A stretch of 64,000 bases of DNA from Flavobacteriaceae bacterium MAR_2009_75 (GCA_002813285.1 PHTZ01000001.1:2851501-2915500); one strand, 5' to 3'. Positions 54,912 through 64,000 are shown, counted from the first letter of the stretch. Numbers and translations: made by a program. The notes: a model not told the origin generated them from the letters alone.

Positions 54912-56029
54912 ATGAAAGAAAAAACTAAAATTGCCTTTTTCGGAATCAAGTACTTTCCTTCTCGAGGGGGACCAGTAGAGTTGCAGAAAACCTAATTCTT
55001 AACCTCAAAGATGATTTTGATATCACGGTTTATTGCTATAGCAATCCCAAGGCAAAAAACCATATAGCAGGAGTTGAGGTTGTTCAATTTCCTGAAATTA
55101 AAATGGGCAGTTTGGGTGTCTTTCTGTTTTATGCCCTATGTTTTTGGCATATTAGATGGTTTGGTAATTACGAGATAATACACGCGCATAAAATCGATAG
55201 CTTTTATTTTCTAAAAGGTCTTAGCAAATGTGGAAAAGTAATTGCAACGGCCCATGAAGCCCCTTACAAACGTGATAAATGGGGAAAGGTGGCCAAGAAA
55301 TTTTTTAAGGTATGTGAAAAACGATTCTTGAATTTTAAAGGTAAGAAAACGGCCATTTCCAAACCACTATGTGATTTTTATAAAGAAACATATAATGTTG
55401 ATGTTACGTTTATCCCAAATGGCATCAACCTGTCCGAGGGTCGCTCTGAAGATGAGGCATTTAAGTTTTGGCCCAAGAATGTGGCTAAAGACGTTTCATT
55501 TGTATTATTTGCAGCACGAAGAATAATGGGTACCAAAGGTCTGCATACAATGCTGAAAGCTTATAAAAAGGTCAATTATAAAGGAGAAATTTTTGTTGCT
55601 GGCGAACTTGATAATTTCCCTTCGTACATTAAGGAAATTAAGGAATTAAGTAAGGGTCTGAATGTTCATTTTCTGGGCTTTGTCAGTCCATTGACCGCCT
55701 TATTGTCTATGGTAGATAAGTGCGATTACTTTGTTTTCCCTTCAGAAACCGAAGGCATGTCAATAATGCTTCTAGAAGTTGCGAGTTCCGGTAAGCCGAT
55801 TATAGCAAGTGATATACCCGAAAACACCCAAGTATTTGATGATAACGATGTGCTCTATTTTAAAAATAAAAATGTTGAGGATTTAGCTCAAAAAATCCAA
55901 TGGGTAGAAGAGAATAGAGAGGACTTTGATATTTTAGGTTTAAATGCACAAACCAAAGTGTCCGATTACTATACATGGGATAGAATCACCTTAGATTATA
56001 AAGATTTATATAAAGATTTACTTGTCTAA
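54912..56029 (+). pseudogene. glycosyltransferase family 4, frameshifted near the start
   Basis: From ATG 54912 the frame reads KTKIAFFGIKYFPSRGG and stops at TAA 54993. One more G in the run GGGGG (54966-54970) would continue it as TSRVAENLILNLKDDFDITV and join the open frame that runs to 56029, making a normal GT4 of about 373 residues. The donor domain is intact: VLFAARRIMGTKGLHTMLKA, FVAGELDNFPSYIKEIKEL and FPSETEGMSIMLLEVASSGK. Because only one base is missing in a homopolymer, either a sequencing slip or slippage-based on/off switching is possible. Confidence 0.85.
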
Positions 56030-56074
56030 AATGTTTATATAAGCTCTTCTTGGGTACTCCTAAATGCTAAGATG

Positions 56075-57064
56075 ATGTATAGAATCGCAATTTTATTAGT
56101 AGTTTTTTCAATAATAATTTTTTTAGCTTATTGGGGGGTGTTCGTTTACGGTAATCAAGACGATAGCCTAAAGATCGATTATAGCCAAGCGGAAATATTC
56201 GATGCATTATCCAATCAGACTATGGATGATGATTGTGAGACAAAGGGGGGTATGTCTTATGAAAAAGGTTTGAAGGTTTGGTGTTGGGGTGATATTGAAA
56301 TACCGTTTTACAAGGGCAAAAGTTATTCTAATCTTTATCAAAACCAACTTTCCATAGCTTCTGAATGCAGTGAAGGTCAAGTTTCAATAGAGGGACGCCG
56401 ACTAAAGTTTGACCTCAACCCGATGAAACCCAAAGCCGGTGAATGGTGTTCCAATAGCTATAATATGAGGGCGGAAATTAGTACATCTCCATGGCTTGTT
56501 AAGCATCCCATTGGCACTGAAGAATGGTTTGGCTGGCGATATACCCTCGGAGAAAATTATATTATTGATAGGGCCAACCCTTGGTTGTTTTTTCAAATCC
56601 ATGAAGGAACATCTGGTGAGGTTCCTTTAATTAGCCTTTGGAGTGTGAACCAAGGAGGTCCGGGTACAGGCATAGGTGGAGAAATTCATTTGGTGAACTC
56701 AGCAGGTGAAAACGGCAGTGAATATTATCCTACAGGACTGATTCCTAAGGCGGGTCAGTCTTTTGATGTGGTAGTACATGTGGTTTGGGGTGATGACGAA
56801 TCGGGACTTCTTCAAGTTTGGATAGATGATAGGTTGGTGCATGATAAAAAACTGCGAACGGTCAGGGCTTCAAATCCTATTGGGGGCAATGCCAAATGGG
56901 GAATTTATAAGTGGCCATGGCGTAATTTAACAGGGGTGCATAGTTCTCAAAAACAAGGTATAGAGAACCTTGTAACTTATATGGGCCCTTTGAGAATGAT
57001 AACCAGAGACCCTAACGATCCTTCTTACCTTGAAAATTCTTACAACGAGGTTAAGCCTAGATAA
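56075..57064 (+). CDS. polysaccharide lyase-like protein (PF14099-like), membrane anchored
   Basis: A 329-residue protein with an N-terminal TM or signal anchor (RIAILLVVFSIIIFLAYWGV) and an extracytoplasmic beta-jelly-roll domain similar to the heparinase I/glucuronan lyase group (PF14099, PL13/PL20-like). Family-like motifs are SNSYNMRAEISTSPW, GTEEWFGWRYTLG, PWLFFQIHEGTSGEVPLI, VHVVWGDDESGLLQVWIDD and KWGIYKWPWR. It shares these with two other proteins in this locus (57365-58486 and the right-edge gene). Lyases of this kind cut uronic-acid-containing chains, so it may trim or release the exopolysaccharide made here. Catalytic activity is not proven. Confidence 0.8.
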   Translation: MYRIAILLVVFSIIIFLAYWGVFVYGNQDDSLKIDYSQAEIFDALSNQTMDDDCETKGGMSYEKGLKVWCWGDIEIPFYKGKSYSNLYQNQLSIASECSEGQVSIEGRRLKFDLNPMKPKAGEWCSNSYNMRAEISTSPWLVKHPIGTEEWFGWRYTLGENYIIDRANPWLFFQIHEGTSGEVPLISLWSVNQGGPGTGIGGEIHLVNSAGENGSEYYPTGLIPKAGQSFDVVVHVVWGDDESGLLQVWIDDRLVHDKKLRTVRASNPIGGNAKWGIYKWPWRNLTGVHSSQKQGIENLVTYMGPLRMITRDPNDPSYLENSYNEVKPR

Positions 57065-57364
57065 TCATATTGCTTCTTTAAAACTATCTCTTTATTTCCA
57101 ATATTTTAAATTAAAAAGAAACACTCTAATTCTTTCTCTCTGAGAATTTTAAAAATTCGATGAACGGTAATTTTTTCCATACTAAATACTAAGTAGTAGC
57201 GTTTTTAAGTAACCCAAATCTTACAAAACCCTGTAGTTGAACCATAAGGGCATTTTACATTTTTGACTTAACACTGCCAATTATTGGTAGAGGATTTTTG
57301 TATGTATTGGGTTGATCATTTCGGATACTAAAATATCGTGGTCCGAGTTAAAAACCCTATTACT
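57065..57364. other. 300-bp gap between lyase-like genes
   Basis: AT-rich with no credible gene. It presumably carries a promoter for the second lyase-like gene; no exact TAnnTTTG with good spacing was found. Confidence 0.4.
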
Positions 57365-58486
57365 ATGAAACTACATCGAAAATATTGGCTTATATCTTTA
57401 ACAGTTCTTTTGTTTTCCTGTGCTAAAGATGAATCCATTTTGTTTACACAAACGGTTCTTCAAGAACCTGAAAATAAAAGTTTGACCGATACCGCAGACG
57501 AAGAAGTGACTAACGATGATGGTAACCAAAATTCTGGGGAACAAACGGAGGTTGATGAAAATGAGAACACCGCAGAGGAAGAAGGCGCCAGTGATAACGA
57601 TGGTGAAACAGGTTCTGAAAACACTTCAGATCCGCCATCTGAGCCTTCGGTCATATGTGCAACTGAGGGAGGTATGGCTACCGAAAGCGGTCTTAAAACA
57701 TGGTGCTGGGGAGATGTTCAATTACCTAATTATACCGCTAAAGTAGGGGCGACATTTAGCAACGGCCAACTAAAAATAAGTTCTGAATGTTTCGAAAAGC
57801 AAGTGTCTAAAGAAGGTAATCGCCTCAAATTTTCGATTAACCCCACCTTTCCATCACCGGGTAGTTGGTGCTCTAATTCTTACAATATGAGGGCTGAAAT
57901 CAGTACGGAACCATGGCGGGTAAATAACCCTATTGGAACTGAAGAATGGTATGGCTGGAATTATTCTTTTAGCGATGGGTATTATCCAGATACCGAAAAT
58001 CCATGGGCATTCTTTCAAGTTCATGAAGGCACTTCTGGAGAAACACCTTTATTGGCCATTTGGTGTGTGAACGATGGAGGTCCAGGTTCTGGGGTTGCTG
58101 GTGAAGTTCATGTGGTTAATAATAGCAGGTCTGATAGAAATTATTATTATCCGACCGGGGTAGTCCCAAAAGGGGGTGATACCATTGATATTGTCCTACA
58201 TGTCGTTTGGGGTGATGAGGGTAATGGCCTTTTGGAGGTATGGCTGAACGGTTCGAAAGTTGTTGAAGAGAACGGCAGAACAGTGAGGGCGTCTCACCCA
58301 GTTGGGGGCAATGCCAAATTCGGAATTTATAAATGGCCCTGGCGAAACGCCAATAGTGTTGAAAGTTCAAGTCAGATAGGTGTTACTAAATTGGAAACCT
58401 ATATGGGAGCCTTGCGTATCCTTACTAGAATGCCTGGAGATGAAGACTATCTTGAAAATTCATTTAACTTGGTTTCAACACGTTAA
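57365..58486 (+). CDS. polysaccharide lyase-like lipoprotein (PF14099-like)
   Basis: A 373-residue lipoprotein. The signal peptide MKLHRKYWLISLTVLLFSC ends in a lipobox, then an acidic low-complexity linker (about 45-95, rich in E, D, N, T) leads to the lyase-like domain. Motifs match its neighbour: SNSYNMRAEISTEPW, GTEEWYGWNYSFSDG, PWAFFQVHEGTSGETPLLAI, VLHVVWGDEGNGLLEVWLNG and KFGIYKWPWRN. A shared Cys pair (for example ISSECFEKQ and GSWCSNSY) may form a disulfide. The start at 57365 is chosen for the lipobox; an in-frame start at 57338 adds nine residues. It is probably displayed on the cell surface. Confidence 0.82.
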   Translation: MKLHRKYWLISLTVLLFSCAKDESILFTQTVLQEPENKSLTDTADEEVTNDDGNQNSGEQTEVDENENTAEEEGASDNDGETGSENTSDPPSEPSVICATEGGMATESGLKTWCWGDVQLPNYTAKVGATFSNGQLKISSECFEKQVSKEGNRLKFSINPTFPSPGSWCSNSYNMRAEISTEPWRVNNPIGTEEWYGWNYSFSDGYYPDTENPWAFFQVHEGTSGETPLLAIWCVNDGGPGSGVAGEVHVVNNSRSDRNYYYPTGVVPKGGDTIDIVLHVVWGDEGNGLLEVWLNGSKVVEENGRTVRASHPVGGNAKFGIYKWPWRNANSVESSSQIGVTKLETYMGALRILTRMPGDEDYLENSFNLVSTR

Positions 58487-58639
58487 ATCAAATTTTTGCC
58501 TTCTTTCAAAGAGCAGGGTGCCAATTATCGATTGTATAAAATTTTAGCGCTATTTATAAGATTTTTAAGATGATATGGGGCCATATTAATAGATGGTTAA
58601 AACCAATTCTCTCATTGCCTTAGATTACTAAAATAAAGC

Positions 58640-58647
58640 TACATTTG
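58640..58647 (+). promoter_or_regulatory. candidate promoter upstream of the acyltransferase pair
   Basis: TACATTTG matches TAnnTTTG; a TTG at 58615-58617 lies 22 bp upstream, within the usual -33 spacing. The start codon at 58736 is about 90 bp downstream. The 249-bp gap 58487-58735 holds no gene. Confidence 0.45.
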
Positions 58648-58735
58648 TTTGCTCGTACATCGTCAATAGTTAAGGCTGCCAAGTAGCTGGGCTTGTCTTT
58701 TGTCGATGAAATAACAACCAAACCAAAAAAAGGGA

Positions 58736-60156
58736 ATGTTATTCAATTCCATTGAGTTTCTTTTATTCTTACCTACGGTTTTTTTACTATACTGGTTCTT
58801 TTTTGCCGGTAGTCTTCGTTTACAGAATGTTCTTATTCTTGTTAGTTCTTATGTTTTTTATGGCTGGTGGGATTATCGGTTTTTACTTCTCATATTTTTA
58901 TCTACAATAGTCGACTATATAATCGGTCAAAGTATTGATAGTGCAGAGTCCAAAGCTTCTAGGCGTTCCCTATTGTATGTAAGTATGATTTTTAATTTAG
59001 GGGTGCTTGGCTTTTTTAAATATTTCAACTTCTTTATCGATTCTTGGGTTGAACTTTTAGATTCTTTCGGATATAAGGTCGAAAACACCTTTACCCTTCA
59101 AATCATTTTGCCTGTTGGTATATCATTTTATACCTTTCAGACCATGTCATATACTATAGATGTGTATAGGCGTAATCTCAAACCAACAAAAGATTTTATT
59201 TCCTTTGCCTCCTTTGTTTCCTTCTTTCCACAATTAGTGGCAGGTCCTATAGAAAGGGCAACCAATCTCTTGCCTCAAATTTTAAGTAAAAGACAATTCT
59301 ATTCCGACATTGCGATACAAGGTTTACGATTAATTGTATGGGGAATGTTCAAGAAGGTTGTTATTGCCGATTCATTAGCACCGGTAGTTGATAATATCTT
59401 TTCAAATTATCAAGATTTTGATGGCGGAACCTTGTTTTTCGGAGCCATATTTTTTGCTTTTCAAATATATTGTGATTTCAGCGGGTATTCTGATATTGCT
59501 ATCGGGGTGTCTAAGCTTTTTGGATTTGAGCTAATGTCCAATTTTAAGTTTCCATATTTTTCCAGAGATATTGGCGAATTTTGGCGTCGATGGCATATTT
59601 CGCTTTCCACATGGTTTAGAGATTATCTTTATATCCCACTAGGAGGGTCTCGAGGGGGGAATGGGTTTCCTTAAGAAACATTTTTGTTATTTTTTTGGTG
59701 AGTGGTTTTTGGCATGGAGCTAATTGGACCTTTATTATCTGGGGCCTTATTCATGCCCTTTTGTACGTGCCATCTTTTATTTTAAGTACTAACAGAAGAT
59801 TCGTAAGCTCAGTGGTTGCTGAGAAGAATAATATTCCGTCTGTTCGTGAATTATGGCAAATGGGAAGTAATTTTTTCTTTGTTACCCTAGCATGGGTTTT
59901 TTTTAGGAGTGAAAGTACTGTTATGGCCTGGGATTACTTGAAGAGGATATTTCTTGACTTTTCATACCATATATCTTTTAAAGATTATTTGTTCTTTTAT
60001 ATTTTGCCTTTTGTCATTGTCGAATGGTTTCTTAGAAAAGATGAGCGCCTTTCAAATGTTAATAAATTTGTCTGGTTGGTACTTACCTTGGTTTTTTTAG
60101 TGTTGATTTTCGCAAAATTCGGCACCCAACAATCATTTATTTACTTCCAGTTTTGA
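58736..60156 (+). pseudogene. MBOAT O-acyltransferase (AlgI-like), frameshifted
   Basis: Membrane-bound O-acyltransferase that would carry acetyl groups across the inner membrane to the polysaccharide. The first frame (58736-59674) gives the N-terminal TM helices, FFPQLVAGPIERATNLLPQI and RDIGEFWRRWHISLSTWF, and stops after SRGGNGFP. The second frame, open from about 59656 to 60156, continues EWVSLRNIFVIFLVSGFWHG and ANWTFIIWGLIHALLY, with the conserved His of the family (GFWHGANW and a second His). One extra G in the run of six G (59654-59659) would restore a protein of about 473 residues. The same bases TCTCGAGGGGG precede the break in the glycosyltransferase at 54966. This may be a sequencing slip or a switchable tract. 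The next gene overlaps the stop. Confidence 0.88.
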
Positions 60157-60962
60157 AAAAGTTTATATCACATTTAATTAAGTTTTATCTACTTCCGATT
60201 GGGGTGGTAATACTTTTTTTTAGAACCCCATCGTCCTTGTTCCTAAATGAATCTAAAGAAATATATGATTTAGTCTCAAAGGCTATATCAACCGATATTA
60301 AGGCAAAAACAATTTTACTGGGTGACTCCGTTTGTAAACAGTTCTATTCCGAAACCAAGAATAGTGATACCTATTGCCTTTGTGAGAACCAAAGTTATGA
60401 GGTGCCCGGGAATTATCTTTTATTGAAAGGGCAAATCGCGAATAATCCAGATTTAAAAAAGGTGGTTTTACTAATTAATCCGGTTACCCTTACCTCATCC
60501 TTAAATCAAAAATATACTTACAATTATTTTATGAAGCCCTTTTCCCCATTGTTAGGGCACCTTGAACTCAATGATAGGTCATACCTGAATACATTGTATC
60601 CTAAAGAGAATATTCTAACATATAAATTTTCAAATTTTAAATTGCCCGATTCATTGACCAATCAAACGGATGTAGGTAATTTGACCATTTCAAAATTAAA
60701 TATGAAGTACATAAAAAAAATGGATTCATTATGTAATGTTAATAACGTTGAGTTCGTATTTAAAAGTCCACCCTTACCTTCAAATATGAAAAAGGATGTT
60801 GAACGTTTTGATATGAATTCGAAAAAAAGTTTGTCTGATTATTTCAGTTCGATAATGTATTACGATTCAATTCTTTCTTCTGATGGTATTCACCATAAAG
60901 ATGCGCCAACATATATTATGAAAAATAAAAAAAGCCTTGATAACTTAATTAACAAAAGCTAG
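60153..60962 (+). CDS. SGNH-hydrolase-like protein, partner of the O-acyltransferase
   Basis: A 269-residue protein starting with TTG that overlaps the MBOAT stop (TTTTGA), which implies coupled translation. An N-terminal signal anchor (FISHLIKFYLLPIGVVILFF) precedes an SGNH-like domain: KTILLGDSVCKQFYS gives the G-D-S block I, and SSDGIHHKDAPTY gives D-x-x-H block V. Partners of this type (AlgJ/AlgX-like) transfer the acetyl group from the MBOAT protein to the polymer in the periplasm. Similarity to named families is weak, so the assignment rests on motifs and context. Confidence 0.75.
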   Translation: MKKFISHLIKFYLLPIGVVILFFRTPSSLFLNESKEIYDLVSKAISTDIKAKTILLGDSVCKQFYSETKNSDTYCLCENQSYEVPGNYLLLKGQIANNPDLKKVVLLINPVTLTSSLNQKYTYNYFMKPFSPLLGHLELNDRSYLNTLYPKENILTYKFSNFKLPDSLTNQTDVGNLTISKLNMKYIKKMDSLCNVNNVEFVFKSPPLPSNMKKDVERFDMNSKKSLSDYFSSIMYYDSILSSDGIHHKDAPTYIMKNKKSLDNLINKS

Positions 60963-61136
60963 GTTGGAGAGTAGAGGTAATTTAATTTGACTCATATTTT
61001 AATTTCTTAGCATTATCTACTAAAATTTTAGTGCATTTCATCGATTTTTTTGGTATTTCGTAGGCTAAAAATAGACCTGCTCCCGTATATAGCGCGGAGA
61101 ACGAATTTTTAACTTTCATAATTAGCCCCACAATTT
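60963..61136. other. gap before the large PKD protein
   Basis: About 170 bp, AT-rich, no gene and no clear terminator; it probably carries the promoter for the next gene. Confidence 0.35.
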
Positions 61137-64000
61137 ATGAAGAACCTAACCCATGGTACATGGTACCGATTGTCGTGTTTTGTAATTGCAACCTTTCTGA
61201 TAATTATTTCATGCAGTAAAGATGTTGATACCCTAAGGAGTGCGGTATTGAATGAAAACAACCCTTCTATCGATGGTTCTTTAAGTGAAGAACCTATGGA
61301 AACAGATACTATTTCGCCAAAAGATGAGGCACCCATTGAAAAACAAATTGAATATGAGATAAGAACCGTGGTTTTTCCTCCTGTCAATGATGCCTTTTTA
61401 CAAAATGGAGTAGGTCATAACGATTCGATAGTAAGGTTAGAAGAAGGTAGGCGTACAAGTTATTTGATGTTTGATTTAAGTCCTATCGATTCTTTAGAGG
61501 GAAATATCGTAGCGGCAAGTCTAGAATTCACTATTAATACTGATGATGGTGAAGGAGAAATATTGGTATATGAAGGGTTGAACAACGATTGGAATGAAAT
61601 TGACCTATCGCTGGAGTCAGCTCCCGAAACTGGTGTTCAATTAGGTGAAGTGAATCAAGATTATAGAATAAACAGTACTGTATTAATTGAGTTGGACACC
61701 CTTGGAATTCCATCGTCAAAAACCTCTTTGGTACTAGATCATAAAGGTGGTGACGATTTGGCCTTTGCCTCAAAAGAAAGCAATAAGGGGGGGAGTCATT
61801 TGATTATTCAGTATGAAGTACCTGTAGGTACCGAAGAAATTGAAATTCCTGAACCGGTTCAAAATACTGATCAAGCTGTAGAACCTACAGATGATGAGGT
61901 TTCGGAGCCTCAAGAGAATGGTGTTGTAGAAACAGATTCAGAAATTCCTGATACAACCGATCAAGAAGAACCAACCAATCAAGAGGAGCCTGTAATCGAA
62001 GAACCAGCAGCAGAGGAACCCGATGAAGAAAATCCCGCCCCAGAAGAACCCGAAACAGAAGATCCCATTGAGGAGGAGCCCATTGAGGAGGAGCCAATTG
62101 AGGAAGAACCCGTAACTGAAGAGCCCGTAACAGAAGAGCCAATTGAGGAAGAACCTGTAACTGAAGAACCCGTTATAGAAGAGCCAGCGGAAGATGAACC
62201 TGTGACTGAAGAACCTGTGACTGAGGAGCCAATTGAGGAGGAGCCAATTGAGGAAGAACCAGATACAGAACCTGTAATAGAAGACCCAGTGGTGGAGGAA
62301 CCGATTGAAGAAGAGCCTTCCCCAGCATTACCCCCCACGAATGATTCGCCAAACGCTGTTGCAAGTGCAAGCCCTACCAAGGGTGTGCTACCGTTAAAAG
62401 TGGTCTTTAATGGCGGTAATTCTTCCGATGACAAAGCAGTGGTTTCATATGCTTGGTCATTTGGTGATGGAGGAACGTCATCCTCAAAAAACCCTGAACA
62501 TACGTTTTCTGAAGAGGGTAGCTATGAGGCAAAACTAGTGGTGAAAGATGCTGAGGGCCTTACATCCTCAGGTTCTGTTACCATTATTATTTCTGCCCCT
62601 TCCAATGAGGCGCCTATAGCTAAGATATCGACGAGCACTTCCTCAGGTCTGGTGCCTTTAGAAGTGAAATTTACGGGTAGTGCTTCTACCGACGACAAAA
62701 GTATAAAGTCGTATGCTTGGAACTTTAAAGATGGTAATTCTTCCAATGCTTCAAACCCTACCCATACATTTACAGAAGCGGGGTCATATTCGGTAGAACT
62801 TACCGTTACCGACGAACAAGGATTGACGGATAAAGAAACCGTTACCATTTCCGTTACTGAACCTGAAAATGAGGCTCCAAATGCAAAAATCAGTGCCAAT
62901 GTTAGTTCAGGACAAGTACCGCTCGAAATTAAATTCACAGGTAGCGAATCAACCGATGATAATAGTGTCAAATCATATGCATGGAACTTTAAGGATGGTC
63001 AAACATCAACTGTTTCCAACCCTACTCATACTTTTGATAAATCTGGGACCTTTGCTGTAGAGTTGAAGGTAAGTGATGAACAGGGGCTTTCTGATACTGA
63101 AACTATTACTATTAAAGTAAATGAACCGGAAAATGAGGCCCCCATCAGCCGGCCAAAAGTAAATACGACCAGTGGTTCGGCACCATTTGAAGTGCAATTC
63201 GATGCAGAAGATTCTACCGATGATCATGGTATCTCCTCTTATTTTTGGGATTTTAAAGATGGGTCAACATCCAATACAGCAAATCCGTCGCATACTTTTG
63301 AGACTCCTGGTACTTATATCGTTGCTCTTACAGTTGCCGATGAAGACGGACTTACATCTACCAAAACGGTTAGTGTTGTCGTAAACCCTGCTGCCAATGA
63401 AGCGCCCAATGCACAATTTTCTGCCAGTAAGCTTACAGGGGAAGCTCCTCTAAAAGTCGATTTCAATGGTAGCGCATCCACCGACGATAAGGGTATCGTA
63501 AATTATTCTTGGAGCATAGATGGTCGTAACCTTTCCGGTAGCAATACCTCATATACGTTTAACAATTCTGGCCCTTATAATGTGGTGCTAACGGTTATTG
63601 ATCAAGAGGGACTCAGCAGTAGTCAATCAATTGATATCACGGTTACCGATCCTGTTACTATGTCGCAAATTCCATGTAGTGTTGGCGGCGGGTACGCCAA
63701 TGACACAGGTGAAAAAATCTGGTGTTGGAACAATGTCAGTATTCCTAACTACTCCAATACAGACGGTTATAACTTTAGCAATAACGAATTAAAGATTAGT
63801 TCTGAATGCTATGAAAGACAGGTGACCAAAGAAGGTAATAGAATAAAATTTAAAGTAAGTCCGCAATCACCTACCCCTGGCAGTTGGTGTAATAATAATT
63901 ACAATATGCGGGCCGAAATTAGTACATTACCTTGGAAAGTCAATCATCCGAAAGGAACTGAAGAATGGATGGGCTGGAGCTATACTTTCGGAAGCAACTA
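61137..64000 (+). CDS. large surface lipoprotein: DNRLRE/CBM96-like, Glu-Pro stalk, five PKD domains, lyase-like domain (partial)
   Basis: Open from ATG 61137 to the window end (954 codons), so the 3' end is missing. A lipoprotein signal (MKNLTHGTWYRLSCFVIATF then LIIISC) gives Cys26. A beta domain at about 80-230 resembles DNRLRE/CBM96 modules (GRRTSYLMFDLSPIDS, LEFTINTDDGEGEI). Residues about 275-395 are a Glu-Pro-rich repeat (units such as VTEEP, IEEEP). Five PKD domains follow (about 400-840; SYAWSFGDGG, SYAWNFKDGN and similar). From about 845 a PF14099-like lyase domain begins (EKIWCWNN, NNNYNMRAEISTLPW, GTEEWMGWSYTFG) and is cut by the edge. The build suggests a long, surface-anchored polysaccharide-binding and -cleaving protein tied to the locus. 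Confidence 0.88.
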   Translation, partial: MKNLTHGTWYRLSCFVIATFLIIISCSKDVDTLRSAVLNENNPSIDGSLSEEPMETDTISPKDEAPIEKQIEYEIRTVVFPPVNDAFLQNGVGHNDSIVRLEEGRRTSYLMFDLSPIDSLEGNIVAASLEFTINTDDGEGEILVYEGLNNDWNEIDLSLESAPETGVQLGEVNQDYRINSTVLIELDTLGIPSSKTSLVLDHKGGDDLAFASKESNKGGSHLIIQYEVPVGTEEIEIPEPVQNTDQAVEPTDDEVSEPQENGVVETDSEIPDTTDQEEPTNQEEPVIEEPAAEEPDEENPAPEEPETEDPIEEEPIEEEPIEEEPVTEEPVTEEPIEEEPVTEEPVIEEPAEDEPVTEEPVTEEPIEEEPIEEEPDTEPVIEDPVVEEPIEEEPSPALPPTNDSPNAVASASPTKGVLPLKVVFNGGNSSDDKAVVSYAWSFGDGGTSSSKNPEHTFSEEGSYEAKLVVKDAEGLTSSGSVTIIISAPSNEAPIAKISTSTSSGLVPLEVKFTGSASTDDKSIKSYAWNFKDGNSSNASNPTHTFTEAGSYSVELTVTDEQGLTDKETVTISVTEPENEAPNAKISANVSSGQVPLEIKFTGSESTDDNSVKSYAWNFKDGQTSTVSNPTHTFDKSGTFAVELKVSDEQGLSDTETITIKVNEPENEAPISRPKVNTTSGSAPFEVQFDAEDSTDDHGISSYFWDFKDGSTSNTANPSHTFETPGTYIVALTVADEDGLTSTKTVSVVVNPAANEAPNAQFSASKLTGEAPLKVDFNGSASTDDKGIVNYSWSIDGRNLSGSNTSYTFNNSGPYNVVLTVIDQEGLSSSQSIDITVTDPVTMSQIPCSVGGGYANDTGEKIWCWNNVSIPNYSNTDGYNFSNNELKISSECYERQVTKEGNRIKFKVSPQSPTPGSWCNNNYNMRAEISTLPWKVNHPKGTEEWMGWSYTFGSN
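61960..62325 (+). repeat. tandem Glu-Pro coding repeat
   Basis: A run of about 15-bp units encoding mostly [VI]-x-E-E-P (for example GTAACTGAAGAGCCC and CCAATTGAGGAGGAG) within the large lipoprotein gene. Near-identical units side by side make the tract prone to length change by recombination or slippage. Confidence 0.75.

Noticed and set aside
61885-62434. Minus-strand open frames over the Glu-Pro and PKD region (Ser/Gly- and Leu/Pro-rich)
   Set aside because: They are the antisense reading of the repetitive EEP codons; low complexity explains the open frames.

Overview
The window looks like a chromosome segment from a marine member of the Flavobacteriaceae (Bacteroidota), close in flavour to Maribacter, Zobellia or Arenibacter. 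Signs are low-to-moderate GC, promoters of the TAnnTTTG type, a secreted metalloprotease with a type IX secretion sorting tail, a two-subunit B12-dependent methylmalonyl-CoA mutase, an L25/Ctc-type ribosomal protein and Bacteroidota-type mobilization genes. The genus is an inference; no rRNA is present.

Region 1 (1-16.2 kb) is ordinary core genome: mgtE, rsmA, small conserved genes, a TPR lipoprotein-like protein, serS, a VOC protein, an HTTM membrane protein, ribF, a 1260-residue T9SS metalloprotease overlapping a small lipoprotein gene, pth, rplY and prs.

Region 2 (16.31-37.95 kb) is a 21.6-kb integrative element inserted in the 3' end of tRNA-Leu(CAA). A 17-bp copy of the tRNA 3' end (ATTCCCACCTCGAGTAC) lies at each boundary, and a tyrosine integrase sits just inside the right one. 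The element holds a remnant of a second integrase; a GC-richer cargo block of two vanadium-haloperoxidase-like proteins, an outer-membrane protein, a hybrid histidine kinase (frameshifted) and a LytTR response regulator; a replication/mobilization block (HTH protein, Toprim primase-like protein, three mob genes, relaxase); and an AT-rich defence-like block (1460-residue helicase-nuclease, a broken DUF2779 nuclease, an AbiE-type toxin-antitoxin pair). There are no conjugation (T4SS) genes, so it would be mobilizable rather than self-transmissible. Two repeat families, AGTGACGGT pairs and 10-bp YCATTTGNNN repeats, occur at more than one place in the element and may be recombinase or HTH-protein binding sites.

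Region 3 (38-42 kb) returns to core genome: tRNA-Arg(TCT) and the two methylmalonyl-CoA mutase subunits.

Region 4 (42.4-64 kb) is an exopolysaccharide locus on the + strand: initiating sugar-phosphate transferase, Wza-like export lipoprotein, Wzc-like tyrosine autokinase, Wzy-like polymerase, Wzx flippase and five glycosyltransferases. After these come three related polysaccharide-lyase-like proteins (PF14099-like) and an MBOAT plus SGNH pair for O-acetylation. The third lyase-like protein is a large lipoprotein with a DNRLRE/CBM96-like domain, a Glu-Pro repeat stalk and five PKD domains, and it runs off the right edge. The likely product is a Wzx/Wzy-type, O-acetylated, probably uronate-containing polysaccharide trimmed by its own lyases.

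Four genes carry -1 frameshifts (histidine kinase, DUF2779, one glycosyltransferase, MBOAT). Three fall in short G/C runs that are one base too short, so sequencing error or slippage must be considered before calling them dead.
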